In this document: positions 1 to 9,480 of the stretch, one piece after another
How the letters are laid out: each line of letters opens with the position of its first letter
Position numbering within the stretch: position 1 is the stretch's first letter
DNA from: Arcanobacterium ihumii
GTDB taxonomy: Bacteria > Actinomycetota > Actinomycetes > Actinomycetales > Actinomycetaceae
Length of the DNA stretch: 64,000 nt
NCBI RefSeq assembly: GCF_900604515.1
Contig: NZ_UWOS01000001.1
Coordinates: forward strand, 434,001-498,000
Direction of reading: 5' to 3'
Notes under the pieces: model-generated
What the model was told of the DNA's origin: nothing
Database searches by the model: none
What the model saw: the letters and a program-made list of their open reading frames with translations, nothing else
Translations under genes and position numbers: made by a program

Positions 1-1394
1 GAATCACCGGCAGCGAGCGTTACGTACGCCGTTCCACCTGGCAAATCAATGCCTTGAATACCGTGTACTGAAACATCGTGAGATTCGATCTTTGAGCCGT
101 CTTCTTTGAAAGCTGTCCAGGTGGCGGTGGTATCCGCAGACGCAGTAATAATTAATCGCCCCTGCATATTTCCGATTGCCGCACCGCCGTTATTGAAGGC
201 AGGTCTAGCAGCCAGCCACTCGCCGTCAGACTCTCCGCTATCTGTATTGGACGTAACTAGAGCGCCTGCGGAAACCTCACCATCGGCGTCGACGACGACC
301 GAGTAGTCACCTGGTTTGAGTCCATCGAGATTAAGATCGAGGACTGCCGATGGTGCTATGGTGATGTTTTCTCCACCGGGTAGCGGTGATAATTCGCCAT
401 CATGGTTCATCACTTTGATGGACACAGTACGGATCGAATTCTCCGCATTTGCAATTCGTAACGAGGCTTTATAATGCGGATCAACGAGCTCAGATTGGTT
501 AGACACCTGCGCTTCAATAACGGGATCTGGCCCGTTTTTACCGGCCGGCAAATGAAGGCCATTTACAAGAACCTTGCGTCCAGATACACCGGGTTTGATG
601 AAATCAACACCCTTTGGTTTATATCCTTCGAGTTGCGAAGTCTGAAGTGAGGCAGTGAAAGTACCCGAATCAGCACTCAGATGCAGAGCAATTCGAGGGT
701 CGCTTGGAACAATTCCGTCAAGTGCTAAGCTCTTTGAGCTCTTAGGAGCAATATTTATGTACTTATTCGCACCCAATTCGGCCTTTCCAACCGATGTGAA
801 TGCGTCAATGTTTACTTGGATCGGATGAACACCAGGGTTAGTAACCGTTAACCTATTCGAGGTTCCTACTGTACCGTTGGAACCAACTAGCCAAGTTGAG
901 TTATCGCTCCATTGGCAAGGATTTGATGCCAGACCACGCAAGTCACCTGCATATGCACGATGCATCGAGGTGCCCATCAGGTTACCGATGCCCTCCCCGT
1001 TGCGTTCCAATAGCACAGATCCGTCCAACGTCGGGGTACCCAGCGCATTTCCAGGTACGTGAGCAGGCTTGATAACACCGTTTTCGAAGCCGATATCGCG
1101 CTGATTAAAGGGGGTCCACGCAAGCTTTGGCGCCGTTTCGTTCGGCGTACTTGGAACGTAGAGTATTCCCGCCCATCCAGAAATCTGCTGGTCAACGTTC
1201 TCGATTGGGGTTCCACCTTCGACGAGGCGATGCAAGCCATCTGAGCATGCCAATGCTTGGGTGCCACCTTCGGGTGCCACCAGTTGTGGCTTAACCACCG
1301 AATATTCGACGTCCGATGCTTGAGTGGCGTAGAAAGCTAGGCCAGCGCCGCTTGCCAGCACAACCACACCGGTGAGCAATGATTTAAGTTTCAC
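1..1394 (-). CDS. DUF5719-like secreted/membrane-anchored protein, partial (3' end outside window)
   Basis: The reading frame is open from a GTG at 1394 to the left edge, giving about 464 residues without a stop. The N-terminus (VKLKSLLTGVVVLASGAGLAFYA) is a signal or anchor segment, followed by an extracellular-looking, Gly/Ser/Thr-rich beta-type sequence with few charged clusters. The GTG overlaps the stop of the upstream glycosyltransferase by 4 bases (GTGA) and has a GAGGGAG ribosome site 6 nt away, so the two are translationally coupled. A protein of this type directly behind a giant GT2 membrane protein and whiB is a common actinobacterial arrangement, annotated as DUF5719; I assign that family from context and sequence style. 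Biochemical function is unknown; a role in the cell envelope is inferred. Confidence 0.7.
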   Translation of the reverse strand, partial: MKLKSLLTGVVVLASGAGLAFYATQASDVEYSVVKPQLVAPEGGTQALACSDGLHRLVEGGTPIENVDQQISGWAGILYVPSTPNETAPKLAWTPFNQRDIGFENGVIKPAHVPGNALGTPTLDGSVLLERNGEGIGNLMGTSMHRAYAGDLRGLASNPCQWSDNSTWLVGSNGTVGTSNRLTVTNPGVHPIQVNIDAFTSVGKAELGANKYINIAPKSSKSLALDGIVPSDPRIALHLSADSGTFTASLQTSQLEGYKPKGVDFIKPGVSGRKVLVNGLHLPAGKNGPDPVIEAQVSNQSELVDPHYKASLRIANAENSIRTVSIKVMNHDGELSPLPGGENITIAPSAVLDLNLDGLKPGDYSVVVDADGEVSAGALVTSNTDSGESDGEWLAARPAFNNGGAAIGNMQGRLIITASADTTATWTAFKEDGSKIESHDVSVHGIQGIDLPGGTAYVTLAAGD

Positions 1395-4300
1395 TCGGCA
1401 CTCCCTCGGTCCGGGCGCAATGGTAAGGCAGTTACGAATCCAATCAATGCAATCACGATTTGAGCAATAAGGATAACTGTTGACCACGGATCATCGTGGT
1501 AAATCCGTAGTTCGCCGGTTGTTCCGGCTGGAACGCTCCACGCCTGTGCCCAATCGTGATCCTTGGTCTTGAGCGCGACGCCGTCAACCTCAGCTTTCCA
1601 CCCTGAAGACGCACGTTCAGCGATAACAAGCGTGCTCGGTTTCTCCACTGCAATATTGGTTTGGGCACCATAGGGGCGGGCCGGAACTTTCTTAACTGAA
1701 CCGTCGTCATTCGAAATCAGTTTCACCGCAGCAGAGCTAACCTTTGCGTCGTCGGTATTAGCTACGCGCCAGAATTCACCAGTTTCGTTTTCCGTAACGC
1801 GCTCAAGACCGGGGACTGCGTTGAGGTAGGAAATAAGCTTCGTTCGTTCGCTTTGAATGGTGTGGGAGGAGGATGCTGGTGGTACCAACACAACCGACAC
1901 AGCATGTTCTGCGAGTTGAGTAGAGACAGTCTTCGAACCCGACGTCATATTCGCAACAATCTGGGAGAGGTCTATCGTGGCGGCATCATCAAGATCTGGT
2001 CCTTCGGACGATGCGGTGTGACGAAAAATTGGATCGGGCTTCCCACCGATTCCCGAGATACCACGAGCGATAGGTATCTCGTGCATTTGGAGACCTTCAG
2101 AGCGCCAGATTTCTGCGTGGAGACCAGTGGGTTCAGGGCTCAAGGCGAGAACCCGCGAGCGCTCGTCTGATACGCGATTATTCTGAGCGAGGGCTGGAAC
2201 AACTTGCTCTGAGGCGGAGCGAAGGACAGGATCAGATGCTGTCATTTGAAGATGAGTCCACTGCCCTGCAATGGCGATAATGGCAAGTGGAATTCCCAGC
2301 ATAGAGATAAAACCAAATATTTGAGACAGACCAAATGAGCGCTGTCTCAAAGTGGTCTTGAGGCTGTGGGAACCGGCAACAATGGCAACAAATATTCCCA
2401 ACCAAGCAAGAGACATCGCAGTTCCTGGCCAAGCATTGACAGAAACGATTCCATTCGGCGTGTTTGCTTGAGAGATCGGAATACGGATTGCGATAAATGC
2501 TAAACCGATTCCAACCACGATGGTTGCCCAAGCCACGCGGATCGTTCCCCAGTGGCGATTGCGAAGAAGTGCTAGGACCGCAACTACTAAAATAACTAGG
2601 AGCGCACCGAAAAGTAGCTTATCCCATGAGCTTCCCGAAAAGTCACGGGTGATGAATCCACCTAGCACATCCCGAGTCTGGATTGACTCAGCATAAGGTA
2701 AGTTTGGTGTGCTGAAGAGTGCTGCAAGCCAGTAAGAAGCATTACTGGAGACGACGCGGAAAAGCGGAAGAAGGGCAACGAGCGCGGGGACTGGGAGCCA
2801 TAGCCACAGTAAGCGTTTTTCAGTTAGCAAACCCACAACCATGACTATCAGCACGGGAAGGATCATTACCGGCGATGCCGCACACAGAGCAGCGCTTAAC
2901 AAAGCAGCTAGTCCCATATATCCGGGTTTACGTGAACGCGCTCCGACCAGTGCCCAGAGTACAAATGGAAGCAGAGTGTGAACAATGACGACGCTAATTT
3001 GCCCCGTGACATGGCCTTCTAGCAGGGAGGGAGCAACGATCCATAGCAAAGCCGCTATGTAGCGAACGAGCCAAGTCTTGGTGAAACGACCAGCAGCTAA
3101 ATAAGCTCCGATAGCGGCGATTGGATATGTAGCGTAAAGCGTAACCGTAAGAAGCTGACCTAGCGTAATACCGAAAGGTGAGCCTAGGAATAAGAACGGC
3201 AGATACATCAACCAAAGCGAATCAATGGGTGCTGCATAGCCATCACCGGTAGCAAGCCATGAGTGGCGCGCGGCATCCCAGATATCACTGGCGGTTGATT
3301 GATCGGGAAGGATTCCTCCGCCTGCCAGGATCCCCTGAGATAGATACGGGATATTGAAAAGTAAAGAAAATAATAACGCCGTAACGAAAGCTGCTACCAG
3401 GCCTTTTCGAGTGTGGAGGCGAAGGTCTTCTTGGGCCTTCAAGGTAAGCGGATCTGGCCGAGCAAAAAGTTTAAGTGCCTCTTCGCGCGATTTCTTGGTT
3501 TCACGCTTTACGGCGCGGATCGTTGACGCAGAATCCTCAAGCTGACTAATTCCTTTAGGCGTACCGCCTGCTTTATCGATTGCTTGCCGTCCTCGTAGCA
3601 CAGCTCCAATTGACAGCGCGGTTAACCACCCGGCTTTAAGCTCGCCTTTAGCTCGGCCCGTGTCGCGCCACACCAAGCGAATCAATGAACGAGGGATTGC
3701 ACCTAGAATGTAGCCCAGCCAAGCAAAGACGAATAGTCCTGGTGCCATTGTCAACAAGCTATTGTATAGTTGCGCACGACGACGATCCCCAAAACTAGGC
3801 GCCAGATTGTCACCTTCTTGTGGGAAGTGCCCGAGCGAAAGTCGAGCGTGTCGAATTTGCGCGCTTGGCACAACTACCACGCGATATCCGGCAGAACGCA
3901 CGCGACGCGAAAACTCCAGACCATCACCAAATGGTCCTAGATCGGGGTTAAAACCACCGAGCTGAAAGTAAAGATCAGCTCGAAGTAGCATTCCAGCGGT
4001 ACCGATACCAAGTACGTCTTCGCGAGAGTCGTGCTGACCTTGGTCACGCTCATTCGGATCGATTTCAGGAACTCGGCGTGCACTGCGAGTTGCACGAATA
4101 CCAACTTCAAGCAAAGTTCTGGTGCCGTCGAATTCTGAGTCCCAAGATATTTGTTTGGGTCCAAGCGCGCCGATCCGATTAGATGTTTCACCTTTTCGGA
4201 GCAAAATATCCAGCGCATCCACATTAGGGGCAGAGTCGGCATGCAAGAGCCAAAGCCACGTGCGGGCAGATGAATCTTTGGTGTGGTGCATATCGATTTC

Positions 4301-4570
4301 AGCCAATGCCTGAGTGATATTATCACCGAAATTGTGCGCGTCTTTTGCTAGAACAGTTGTAACGCCCGATTCCTTTACAAGCTCCGCTAAGTCCGAGCGA
4401 GAATGAATGATGGATGATGGCCGAACCAACACAATATGCTGAGGTTCCCACGTTTGTTCGATTACTGCACTGAGAGTTTGATAGAGATAATCGTCATCAT
4501 CTCCTCGAGAGACAATGATTGCAACAACGTTTTCGCGCAGGAGCGAGCTATTGGCACTTTCTGCGGCCAC
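1391..4570 (-). CDS. Large GT2 glycosyltransferase with C-terminal multi-spanning membrane region
   Basis: A 1059-residue protein. Residues about 13-270 are a GT-A fold family 2 transferase domain (NVVAIIVSRGDDD start, HADSA acidic motif near residue 110, and a GMLLRADLYFQLGGFNPDLG acceptor-side motif). From about residue 275 come many hydrophobic segments, then an extracytoplasmic domain and a final membrane helix close to the C-terminus (VILIAQIVIALIGFVTALP). Such giant GT2 proteins beside whiB and DUF5719 are widespread in Actinobacteria and thought to act on envelope glycans, but donor and acceptor are not known. The GTG start lies 5 nt after the whiB stop and the 3' end overlaps the next gene by 4 bases, so whiB, this gene and the DUF5719 gene look like one operon. 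Confidence 0.85.
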   Translation of the reverse strand: MAAESANSSLLRENVVAIIVSRGDDDDYLYQTLSAVIEQTWEPQHIVLVRPSSIIHSRSDLAELVKESGVTTVLAKDAHNFGDNITQALAEIDMHHTKDSSARTWLWLLHADSAPNVDALDILLRKGETSNRIGALGPKQISWDSEFDGTRTLLEVGIRATRSARRVPEIDPNERDQGQHDSREDVLGIGTAGMLLRADLYFQLGGFNPDLGPFGDGLEFSRRVRSAGYRVVVVPSAQIRHARLSLGHFPQEGDNLAPSFGDRRRAQLYNSLLTMAPGLFVFAWLGYILGAIPRSLIRLVWRDTGRAKGELKAGWLTALSIGAVLRGRQAIDKAGGTPKGISQLEDSASTIRAVKRETKKSREEALKLFARPDPLTLKAQEDLRLHTRKGLVAAFVTALLFSLLFNIPYLSQGILAGGGILPDQSTASDIWDAARHSWLATGDGYAAPIDSLWLMYLPFLFLGSPFGITLGQLLTVTLYATYPIAAIGAYLAAGRFTKTWLVRYIAALLWIVAPSLLEGHVTGQISVVIVHTLLPFVLWALVGARSRKPGYMGLAALLSAALCAASPVMILPVLIVMVVGLLTEKRLLWLWLPVPALVALLPLFRVVSSNASYWLAALFSTPNLPYAESIQTRDVLGGFITRDFSGSSWDKLLFGALLVILVVAVLALLRNRHWGTIRVAWATIVVGIGLAFIAIRIPISQANTPNGIVSVNAWPGTAMSLAWLGIFVAIVAGSHSLKTTLRQRSFGLSQIFGFISMLGIPLAIIAIAGQWTHLQMTASDPVLRSASEQVVPALAQNNRVSDERSRVLALSPEPTGLHAEIWRSEGLQMHEIPIARGISGIGGKPDPIFRHTASSEGPDLDDAATIDLSQIVANMTSGSKTVSTQLAEHAVSVVLVPPASSSHTIQSERTKLISYLNAVPGLERVTENETGEFWRVANTDDAKVSSAAVKLISNDDGSVKKVPARPYGAQTNIAVEKPSTLVIAERASSGWKAEVDGVALKTKDHDWAQAWSVPAGTTGELRIYHDDPWSTVILIAQIVIALIGFVTALPLRPDRGSAE

Positions 4571-4575
4571 GAAAG

Positions 4576-4938
4576 CTATCGACTTCCGCCTTGAGCGACT
4601 TTGCGTTCACGAGACATCCGCTTACGGTCATTATCTGAGGTTCCACCCCAGATACCGTGGCGAATATCGTTCGTTACCGCATATTCTAAGCACTCGGAGC
4701 GGACTGAACATCCATTACACACCGACGTCGCCGGCGCAGTGGAGCCTCCCTTTTCAGGATAAAAAATATCAGGATCGGTTTGGGCACACAGTGCATCTTC
4801 CATCCAAGAAAGATCTGCCTGACCAGTAGTTCCGTATCCGAGATTAAAAATCCCCTGCATGAGGCTCTGAGCAATTTGTGCGTCAAGGCCCGCCGATTGC
4901 GCCGCGGTAAAACGGCTGTCGGAAGCTTCGTGCAACAT
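4576..4938 (-). CDS. whiB2: WhiB-family iron-sulfur transcription regulator (WhiB2/WhmD type)
   Basis: A 120-residue protein with the four cysteines expected to hold a [4Fe-4S] cluster: Cys51, Cys74, Cys77 and Cys83 (C, then CxxC, then C after five residues). The GIWGG turn at 95-99 is followed by a basic tail (DRKRMSRERK) that binds DNA in this family. WhiB proteins bind the principal sigma factor and regulate transcription; the WhiB2/WhmD branch controls septation and cell division in mycobacteria and streptomycetes. Assignment to WhiB2 rests mainly on the neighbours, since in mycobacteria whiB2 lies near wbbL, an LCP gene and a TIGR03089 gene, all also found in this window. An AGAAGGGG ribosome site precedes the ATG. 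First gene of a minus-strand operon. Confidence 0.9.
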   Translation of the reverse strand: MLHEASDSRFTAAQSAGLDAQIAQSLMQGIFNLGYGTTGQADLSWMEDALCAQTDPDIFYPEKGGSTAPATSVCNGCSVRSECLEYAVTNDIRHGIWGGTSDNDRKRMSRERKVAQGGSR

Positions 4939-5230
4939 AGATTCGCCCCTTCTGAGATTTCTTTTACTATGTAAATTACACGCGTGTTATACACCAAAAG
5001 TCAAGACGATAAGGCAAACTGCACTATTTCATTATTGAGTTGGATTATCGTCCAGCGTTTATGATAATTGCACAAAAATCGAAGCGATTTTCCCTGCTCA
5101 CCTAGTACTATTTTCCTTGGTTTGAGCGGTACTCCTCCACAGCAAAGATTCAACACTGAAAAGTACGATGTCTCTACATCTGAACCATTCGCAAGTGCTT
5201 CGAAACATAATTTGTGCGAGCATTACTCCT

Positions 5231-6007
5231 ATGCGAACACCTCAAGATATATATGCAAAACTGGTATCCTCTGGCACCACTCCAGCGCTCGTATGGTATG
5301 AGCCGTTTGGAAGGATCGAGCTCTCAGCCAAAGTGGTTGCCAACCACGTCGCTAAAATCGCTAACTTCTTATCCGAAGAATGTGAGGTTGTTCCTAGTAG
5401 TCAAGTTTTAATCGATCTTCCACCACATTGGAAGACAGTCGTATGGACGCTCGCAGCGCTCATATGCGGAGCAGAAGTCAGATTCATTTCAGAGCCTTCA
5501 CCCACCTCTATCGATCCATCTGGTCACAACCCCACTGCCGCTACCCTCCGCATCTCTGAGCTTCAAGACGCAGATCCAGACGCCGTCGTCATCACATCTT
5601 CTCCTTGTGAAGTGATGCCCCACTACAGCGGCAATTTCTGCGTTGCACTGACGATGTCCAGCCTTGGATTGCAGTGGGATGGAGAAGCACTCCCTTCCGG
5701 CGTTTACGACGGCGCAGCAGAAGTCCTCGGATACCCGGACGCACTTTTGGTAGCCGAAGATTCGAGCAAGTCTAATTTTGAATTGCTTGCTCATGCAGCT
5801 CCGCGCGCACTTCACAACGCGCTTGACCAGCGCAACGGCGAAGACGGTTCATATGCATATCTCCTCGATCACGCTTGTGCAAAAACCGCTTTCGCCTTTT
5901 CCTATACATTGTTCAATGCCGGTATCACAGCAGTTGTAAATGACGGTTCAAGAAAAACTACTGCAGACATCGCGAGTGATGAAAAGGCAGAAATTCTCAA
6001 TTTTTGA
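5231..6007 (+). CDS. TIGR03089 family protein (acyl-adenylate-ligase-like remnant fold)
   Basis: About 258 residues starting at the ATG of MRTPQDIYAKL. An upstream in-frame start at 5168 would add a 21-residue stretch with no family resemblance, so I chose the internal ATG, although no clear ribosome site is visible for either. The N-terminal part resembles the first subdomain of AMP-binding acyl-CoA synthetases (VLIDLPPHWKTVVWTLAALICGAEV), but the protein stops well before the usual adenylation motifs, as is normal for TIGR03089. Function is unknown. In Mycobacterium tuberculosis the homologue (Rv3268) lies next to an LCP gene and close to rmlD/wbbL, so a link to envelope glycan assembly is an inference from context. 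It is divergent from whiB and lies directly upstream of rmlA. Confidence 0.75.
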   Translation: MRTPQDIYAKLVSSGTTPALVWYEPFGRIELSAKVVANHVAKIANFLSEECEVVPSSQVLIDLPPHWKTVVWTLAALICGAEVRFISEPSPTSIDPSGHNPTAATLRISELQDADPDAVVITSSPCEVMPHYSGNFCVALTMSSLGLQWDGEALPSGVYDGAAEVLGYPDALLVAEDSSKSNFELLAHAAPRALHNALDQRNGEDGSYAYLLDHACAKTAFAFSYTLFNAGITAVVNDGSRKTTADIASDEKAEILNF

Positions 6008-6018
6008 GCGAATATACT

Positions 6019-6032
6019 CGCAAATATTTGCG
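6019..6032. promoter_or_regulatory. 14-bp perfect palindrome upstream of rmlA
   Basis: CGCAAATATTTGCG reads the same on both strands and lies 21 nt before the rmlA ATG, between the TIGR03089 stop and rmlA. The position suits an operator or a promoter element, but no regulator is identified and an AT-rich palindrome this short can occur by chance. Confidence 0.3.
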
Positions 6033-6053
6033 TAGTCAGGTAGAAATAAGGGT

Positions 6054-6923
6054 ATGCGAGGAATTATTTTGGCCGGTGGATCCGGCACACGTCTACATCC
6101 GATCACTTTGGGTACGTCAAAACAACTTGTTCCGGTTTACGACAAGCCAATGATTTATTACCCAATGACCACCCTTATGCTGGCGGGAATTCAAGATATT
6201 CTTATCATCACCACGCCTCACGATGCTGAGCAGTTCCAACGCTTGCTCGGTGACGGCTCCCAGCTCGGCGTAAACCTCAGCTTTGCAGTTCAGGAAGTTC
6301 CAAATGGACTGGCGCAGGCATTCGTTCTTGGTGCAGAACACGTTGGAAACGAATCAGCTGCACTCGTTCTTGGAGACAACATCTTCTATGGTCACGGTAT
6401 GGGTACCAAGTTGCGTCGTCACGTCGATCCCGACGGCGGTGCAGTATTTGCCTACCATGTGTCCGATCCTGAACGATACGGCGTCGTTGAATTTGACGAA
6501 AATTTCCGTGCACTGTCAATCGAAGAAAAGCCTCTCAAGCCGAAGTCGAACTACGCGGTTCCAGGACTTTACTTCTACGATAACGATGTTGTGGAAATTG
6601 CTAAGAACCTCGACCCTTCACCACGTGGCGAATATGAAATTACCGATGTTAACCGCGTCTACTTGGAGGCCGGCAAGCTCGCCGTTGAGGTTCTACCTCG
6701 TGGAACCGCTTGGCTTGATACCGGCACATTCGATTCTTTGGCTGATGCTACTTCTTTCGTTCGTACGGTCGAAGCTCGTCAAGGTCTAAAGATCGGTTGC
6801 CCAGAGGAAGTCGCTTGGCGCATGGGCTTCTTAAACGATGAAGAACTACTTCAGCGCGCAGAGCCACTTCGTAAATCAGGCTACGGCGAATACCTTATGC
6901 GGGTGCTAAGCCAAGGCAAATAA
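6054..6923 (+). CDS. rmlA: Glucose-1-phosphate thymidylyltransferase
   Basis: 289 residues, the usual length for RmlA. It carries the nucleotidyltransferase signature GGSGTRL at residues 8-14, the [11 protein letters not shown] segment and the VLGDNIFYG metal/nucleotide loop. It converts glucose-1-phosphate and dTTP to dTDP-glucose, the first step toward dTDP-L-rhamnose and related deoxysugars, in the cytoplasm. The next enzyme, RmlB, is encoded 17 kb away at 23623, on the far side of the polysaccharide cluster. The AAGGG just before the ATG is unusually close for a ribosome site, but the start matches the family N-terminus exactly. A 20-bp hairpin follows the gene. Confidence 0.95.
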   Translation: MRGIILAGGSGTRLHPITLGTSKQLVPVYDKPMIYYPMTTLMLAGIQDILIITTPHDAEQFQRLLGDGSQLGVNLSFAVQEVPNGLAQAFVLGAEHVGNESAALVLGDNIFYGHGMGTKLRRHVDPDGGAVFAYHVSDPERYGVVEFDENFRALSIEEKPLKPKSNYAVPGLYFYDNDVVEIAKNLDPSPRGEYEITDVNRVYLEAGKLAVEVLPRGTAWLDTGTFDSLADATSFVRTVEARQGLKIGCPEEVAWRMGFLNDEELLQRAEPLRKSGYGEYLMRVLSQGK

Positions 6924-6940
6924 GAACTTGAGCAGTAATT

Positions 6941-6984
6941 AGCTGTGGGGGAGCTGGAAATAATTTTCCAGCTCCCCCACAGCT
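6941..6984. terminator. Bidirectional hairpin terminator between rmlA and the BASS gene
   Basis: A perfect 20-bp inverted repeat (6941-6960 and 6965-6984) with a 4-nt TAAT loop lies between two convergent genes. The stem is AGCTGTGGGG-GAGCTGGAAA and there is no U-tract on either side. It should stop transcription from both directions. Confidence 0.8.
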
Positions 6985-7001
6985 TGTGCCTGCAGCTCGA
7001 C

Positions 7002-7934
7002 CTATGAGCGACGGCGGAAGAATGCCGCTATGAAAGACCCACTAATGTTGTGCCAGACCGAGAAGATTGCACTCGGGAGTGCAGCCTCTGGAAACATTGG
7101 GAAATGTGTTTGGGCAAGAGTGGCAGACAAGCCAGAATTTTGCATACCTACTTCGATGCAGATGGTACGAGCTTGACGCGTGTGGAGACCAAGAATCGGA
7201 GCAATGACGTATCCAACCAACAATCCCCCAGCATTATGTAGAGCCACTGCAAGGAAAATGATTAAACCACTTTGGGAAAGAGCGCTTGTGGATTGTGAAA
7301 CCACCGCACCGATCACAATACAAATACCCGCCGTTGAGATCCAAGGCAACACGGGTAGTACAAAGTTAACGAGCCGCGGGAATACAATGCGGACGCCTAA
7401 ACCAAATACCACTGGAATGACCACCATCTTTGCGATCGACTCCGCGAGTGCAACGCCGTCAAGGTCCAAAACTGTACCGGCAATCAGGTGAACCAAAAGC
7501 GGTGTAAGGATAGGCGCAACGAGGGTGGATGCCGTCGTCATTGCTACCGAGAGAGCGACGTCGGCCTTCGCAAGATAGGCGACCACGTTTGAGGCCGTAC
7601 CACCTGGTGCACAACCCACCAAGATAACACCAATTGCCAAACCTGGTGGAAGTTGAAGCACCTTAACCACAGCGAGCGCAACCAGCGGCATAATGAGGAA
7701 CTGCGCCACAATACCGATCACAATCGCTTTCGGATGCGAAGCCAAATATTTTATATCCGGCACCGTAAGCGTAAGACCCATCCCAAACATTATGAAGCCC
7801 AAGAGAGGAGCGGTATAGGGAACGAAAGGTGAGAACACATACGGTTCGAAGTACGCTAATGTGCCCGCTAAAAGAACCAAGAATGGGAAAAGAGTAACGG
7901 CTCGGCGTGCTGCGGATTCTTCAGCAGTGCTCAC
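7002..7934 (-). CDS. Bile acid:sodium symporter (BASS) family transporter
   Basis: 310 residues with about nine or ten hydrophobic segments and nearly no soluble region. The motif GCAPGGTASNVVAYLAKADVALSV (residues about 107-130) is the conserved crossing-helix region of the BASS family, and GMQNSGLSATLA near the C-terminus is the second one. Bacterial members carry bile acids, pantoate or other organic anions with Na+; the substrate here cannot be told from sequence. The GTG start has an AAAGGA ribosome site 6 nt upstream. It lies inside the polysaccharide block without an obvious functional link and is convergent to rmlA across a strong terminator. Confidence 0.9.
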   Translation of the reverse strand: MSTAEESAARRAVTLFPFLVLLAGTLAYFEPYVFSPFVPYTAPLLGFIMFGMGLTLTVPDIKYLASHPKAIVIGIVAQFLIMPLVALAVVKVLQLPPGLAIGVILVGCAPGGTASNVVAYLAKADVALSVAMTTASTLVAPILTPLLVHLIAGTVLDLDGVALAESIAKMVVIPVVFGLGVRIVFPRLVNFVLPVLPWISTAGICIVIGAVVSQSTSALSQSGLIIFLAVALHNAGGLLVGYVIAPILGLHTRQARTICIEVGMQNSGLSATLAQTHFPMFPEAALPSAIFSVWHNISGSFIAAFFRRRS

Positions 7935-8020
7935 AGTGGTCCTTTAAATCAATATCGATAGTTGTGCATAGGCACACTCAAATATGGACAATAATCATCC
8001 TCGGAAGGAATCGTTGAACT

Positions 8021-9253
8021 TCAAATACGTTCTTGAACTCTAATCATTCGATCTTCCGCAATATGCTTGGATGGTCTTCGACGTCGAAGCTTTTTTGCGA
8101 ATAAAAATTGCGAGTAGTGGAAATAGGCGCCAAGGTTAACAACACCCAATACAATTAGCGGAATTTTCCCTCCACCAAACAAAGCCAAACCGTATACGAA
8201 TACATCTAAGCTGGCAACAACTACAGCATAAGGAACTATTTTCTTATTAACGAAAGATCCCACTAAAAACCATGTTAGCAATACATAGGCATAACGATCG
8301 TGCATAGCTGGTAGAAACAAAACACTCGTCCAAGCTCCCCATGCTCCAACATTCAGCACGTTCTCACCAAGGGTCATATCGATTTCCCTGACGAAAACCA
8401 TATAAAGTCCAAGCAAGAGAATGGCAACAGTTATTAAAATAGCAACAGATTTAAGCGCGGTATATGGGATATCGCCATATTTCGTCACGAGTGCCCAAAA
8501 ACTCGGAAAATTGAGATACATTGATTTCCATGTATCAGTTTGCTCAAAGTACAACCTAAATGGTGTAAATATTGAACGCCCAGCAATAATCGCTGGGATA
8601 CAGGGCAGATAGAAACCAACCAACGCCCAAAAACTATGAAGAATACTAATACGTTTTGTTGTGACATAAATTATGACGAATAAGGGCAGAATAAAAACTG
8701 TCTGTAATTTGAACGCAAAAGCTAATCCTAGGAAAAAGAATCCCAAACGCGGGCGGTCTCGCAACAAGAAAGTTAGCGAAAAAACAATAAAACTAGTGTA
8801 AATAGAGTCAGATTGACCCCAAAACGCAGAATTTAGCCAAACAGTTGGGATCCATAGAATCACTAATACTAAACCCCAGTAGCTAATTCTAGGTAAGCCA
8901 GGCTCGCAAGTTTTAACAAGACTATAGGTTGCATAAGCTAGAACAAAGTCAAAAATTAATGCAGGGACTTTAATTAGTGTCAATGGTTGCGCCCAAGAAC
9001 TAAAATATGTCAAAGCGGAGATAATTGTTTGATATGGGAGATTATAGTCTCCTACCTGATGGCCTAGATAAGAAAAACCACCACCGTTCCGAATCTCTTC
9101 AAACCATGGAACGATAAATCCAGTGGTGTCCCCTGACGGGTTTTTCAATCCCAACATTCGCATTAGGATTGCTCCGGCAAACAATGCTAAAACCACAAAA
9201 ATCCCTAAGTGATTTGTAAGGAGCTGTAGTGCCTTTTGCTCAATTCTTGTCAT
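8021..9253 (-). CDS. Integral membrane GT-C fold glycosyltransferase-like protein
   Basis: 410 residues with roughly ten membrane segments. The region NSAFWGQSDSIYTSF followed by LAFAFKLQTVFILPLFVI is characteristic of GT-C transferases that use polyprenyl-phosphate sugars on the outer face of the membrane, and the first extracytoplasmic loop has the expected acidic residue (SGDTTGFIVPW). Donor and acceptor are unknown. The DNA is visibly more AT-rich than the flanking core genes, which suggests horizontal exchange of the glycan locus. Its start (ATG, AGGAA ribosome site) faces a 227-bp divergent intergenic region containing a 22-bp palindrome. It may add a sugar to the exported polymer or build it. 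Confidence 0.75.
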   Translation of the reverse strand: MTRIEQKALQLLTNHLGIFVVLALFAGAILMRMLGLKNPSGDTTGFIVPWFEEIRNGGGFSYLGHQVGDYNLPYQTIISALTYFSSWAQPLTLIKVPALIFDFVLAYATYSLVKTCEPGLPRISYWGLVLVILWIPTVWLNSAFWGQSDSIYTSFIVFSLTFLLRDRPRLGFFFLGLAFAFKLQTVFILPLFVIIYVTTKRISILHSFWALVGFYLPCIPAIIAGRSIFTPFRLYFEQTDTWKSMYLNFPSFWALVTKYGDIPYTALKSVAILITVAILLLGLYMVFVREIDMTLGENVLNVGAWGAWTSVLFLPAMHDRYAYVLLTWFLVGSFVNKKIVPYAVVVASLDVFVYGLALFGGGKIPLIVLGVVNLGAYFHYSQFLFAKKLRRRRPSKHIAEDRMIRVQERI

Positions 9254-9290
9254 TTAAATTTTTCCTATAGTGTCAATAATAAATATTTCG

Positions 9291-9312
9291 AAGGTAGCAA
9301 CGTTGCTACCTT
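9291..9312. promoter_or_regulatory. 22-bp perfect palindrome in a divergent promoter region
   Basis: AAGGTAGCAAC is followed at once by its exact reverse complement, giving a 22-bp gapless dyad. It lies 38 bp upstream of the leftward GT-C gene and 168 bp upstream of the rightward gtrB-like gene. With no loop it is a poor RNA hairpin but a good binding site for a dimeric repressor or activator. No candidate regulator gene is adjacent. Confidence 0.5.
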
Positions 9313-9480
9313 TATATGGGTGAAACTATAACCAAATTCTAATATAGAATATAATTTCATTAGTTCAAAAAGCACGCGTGATGACAGCATTAGATTTGTT
9401 CACATTTCATAGCTAATTAACTCAAATACGTCAGCTAGCTGATAAAATCTTCCACGTCACAAAAAGAATTGGAGTTCTGA

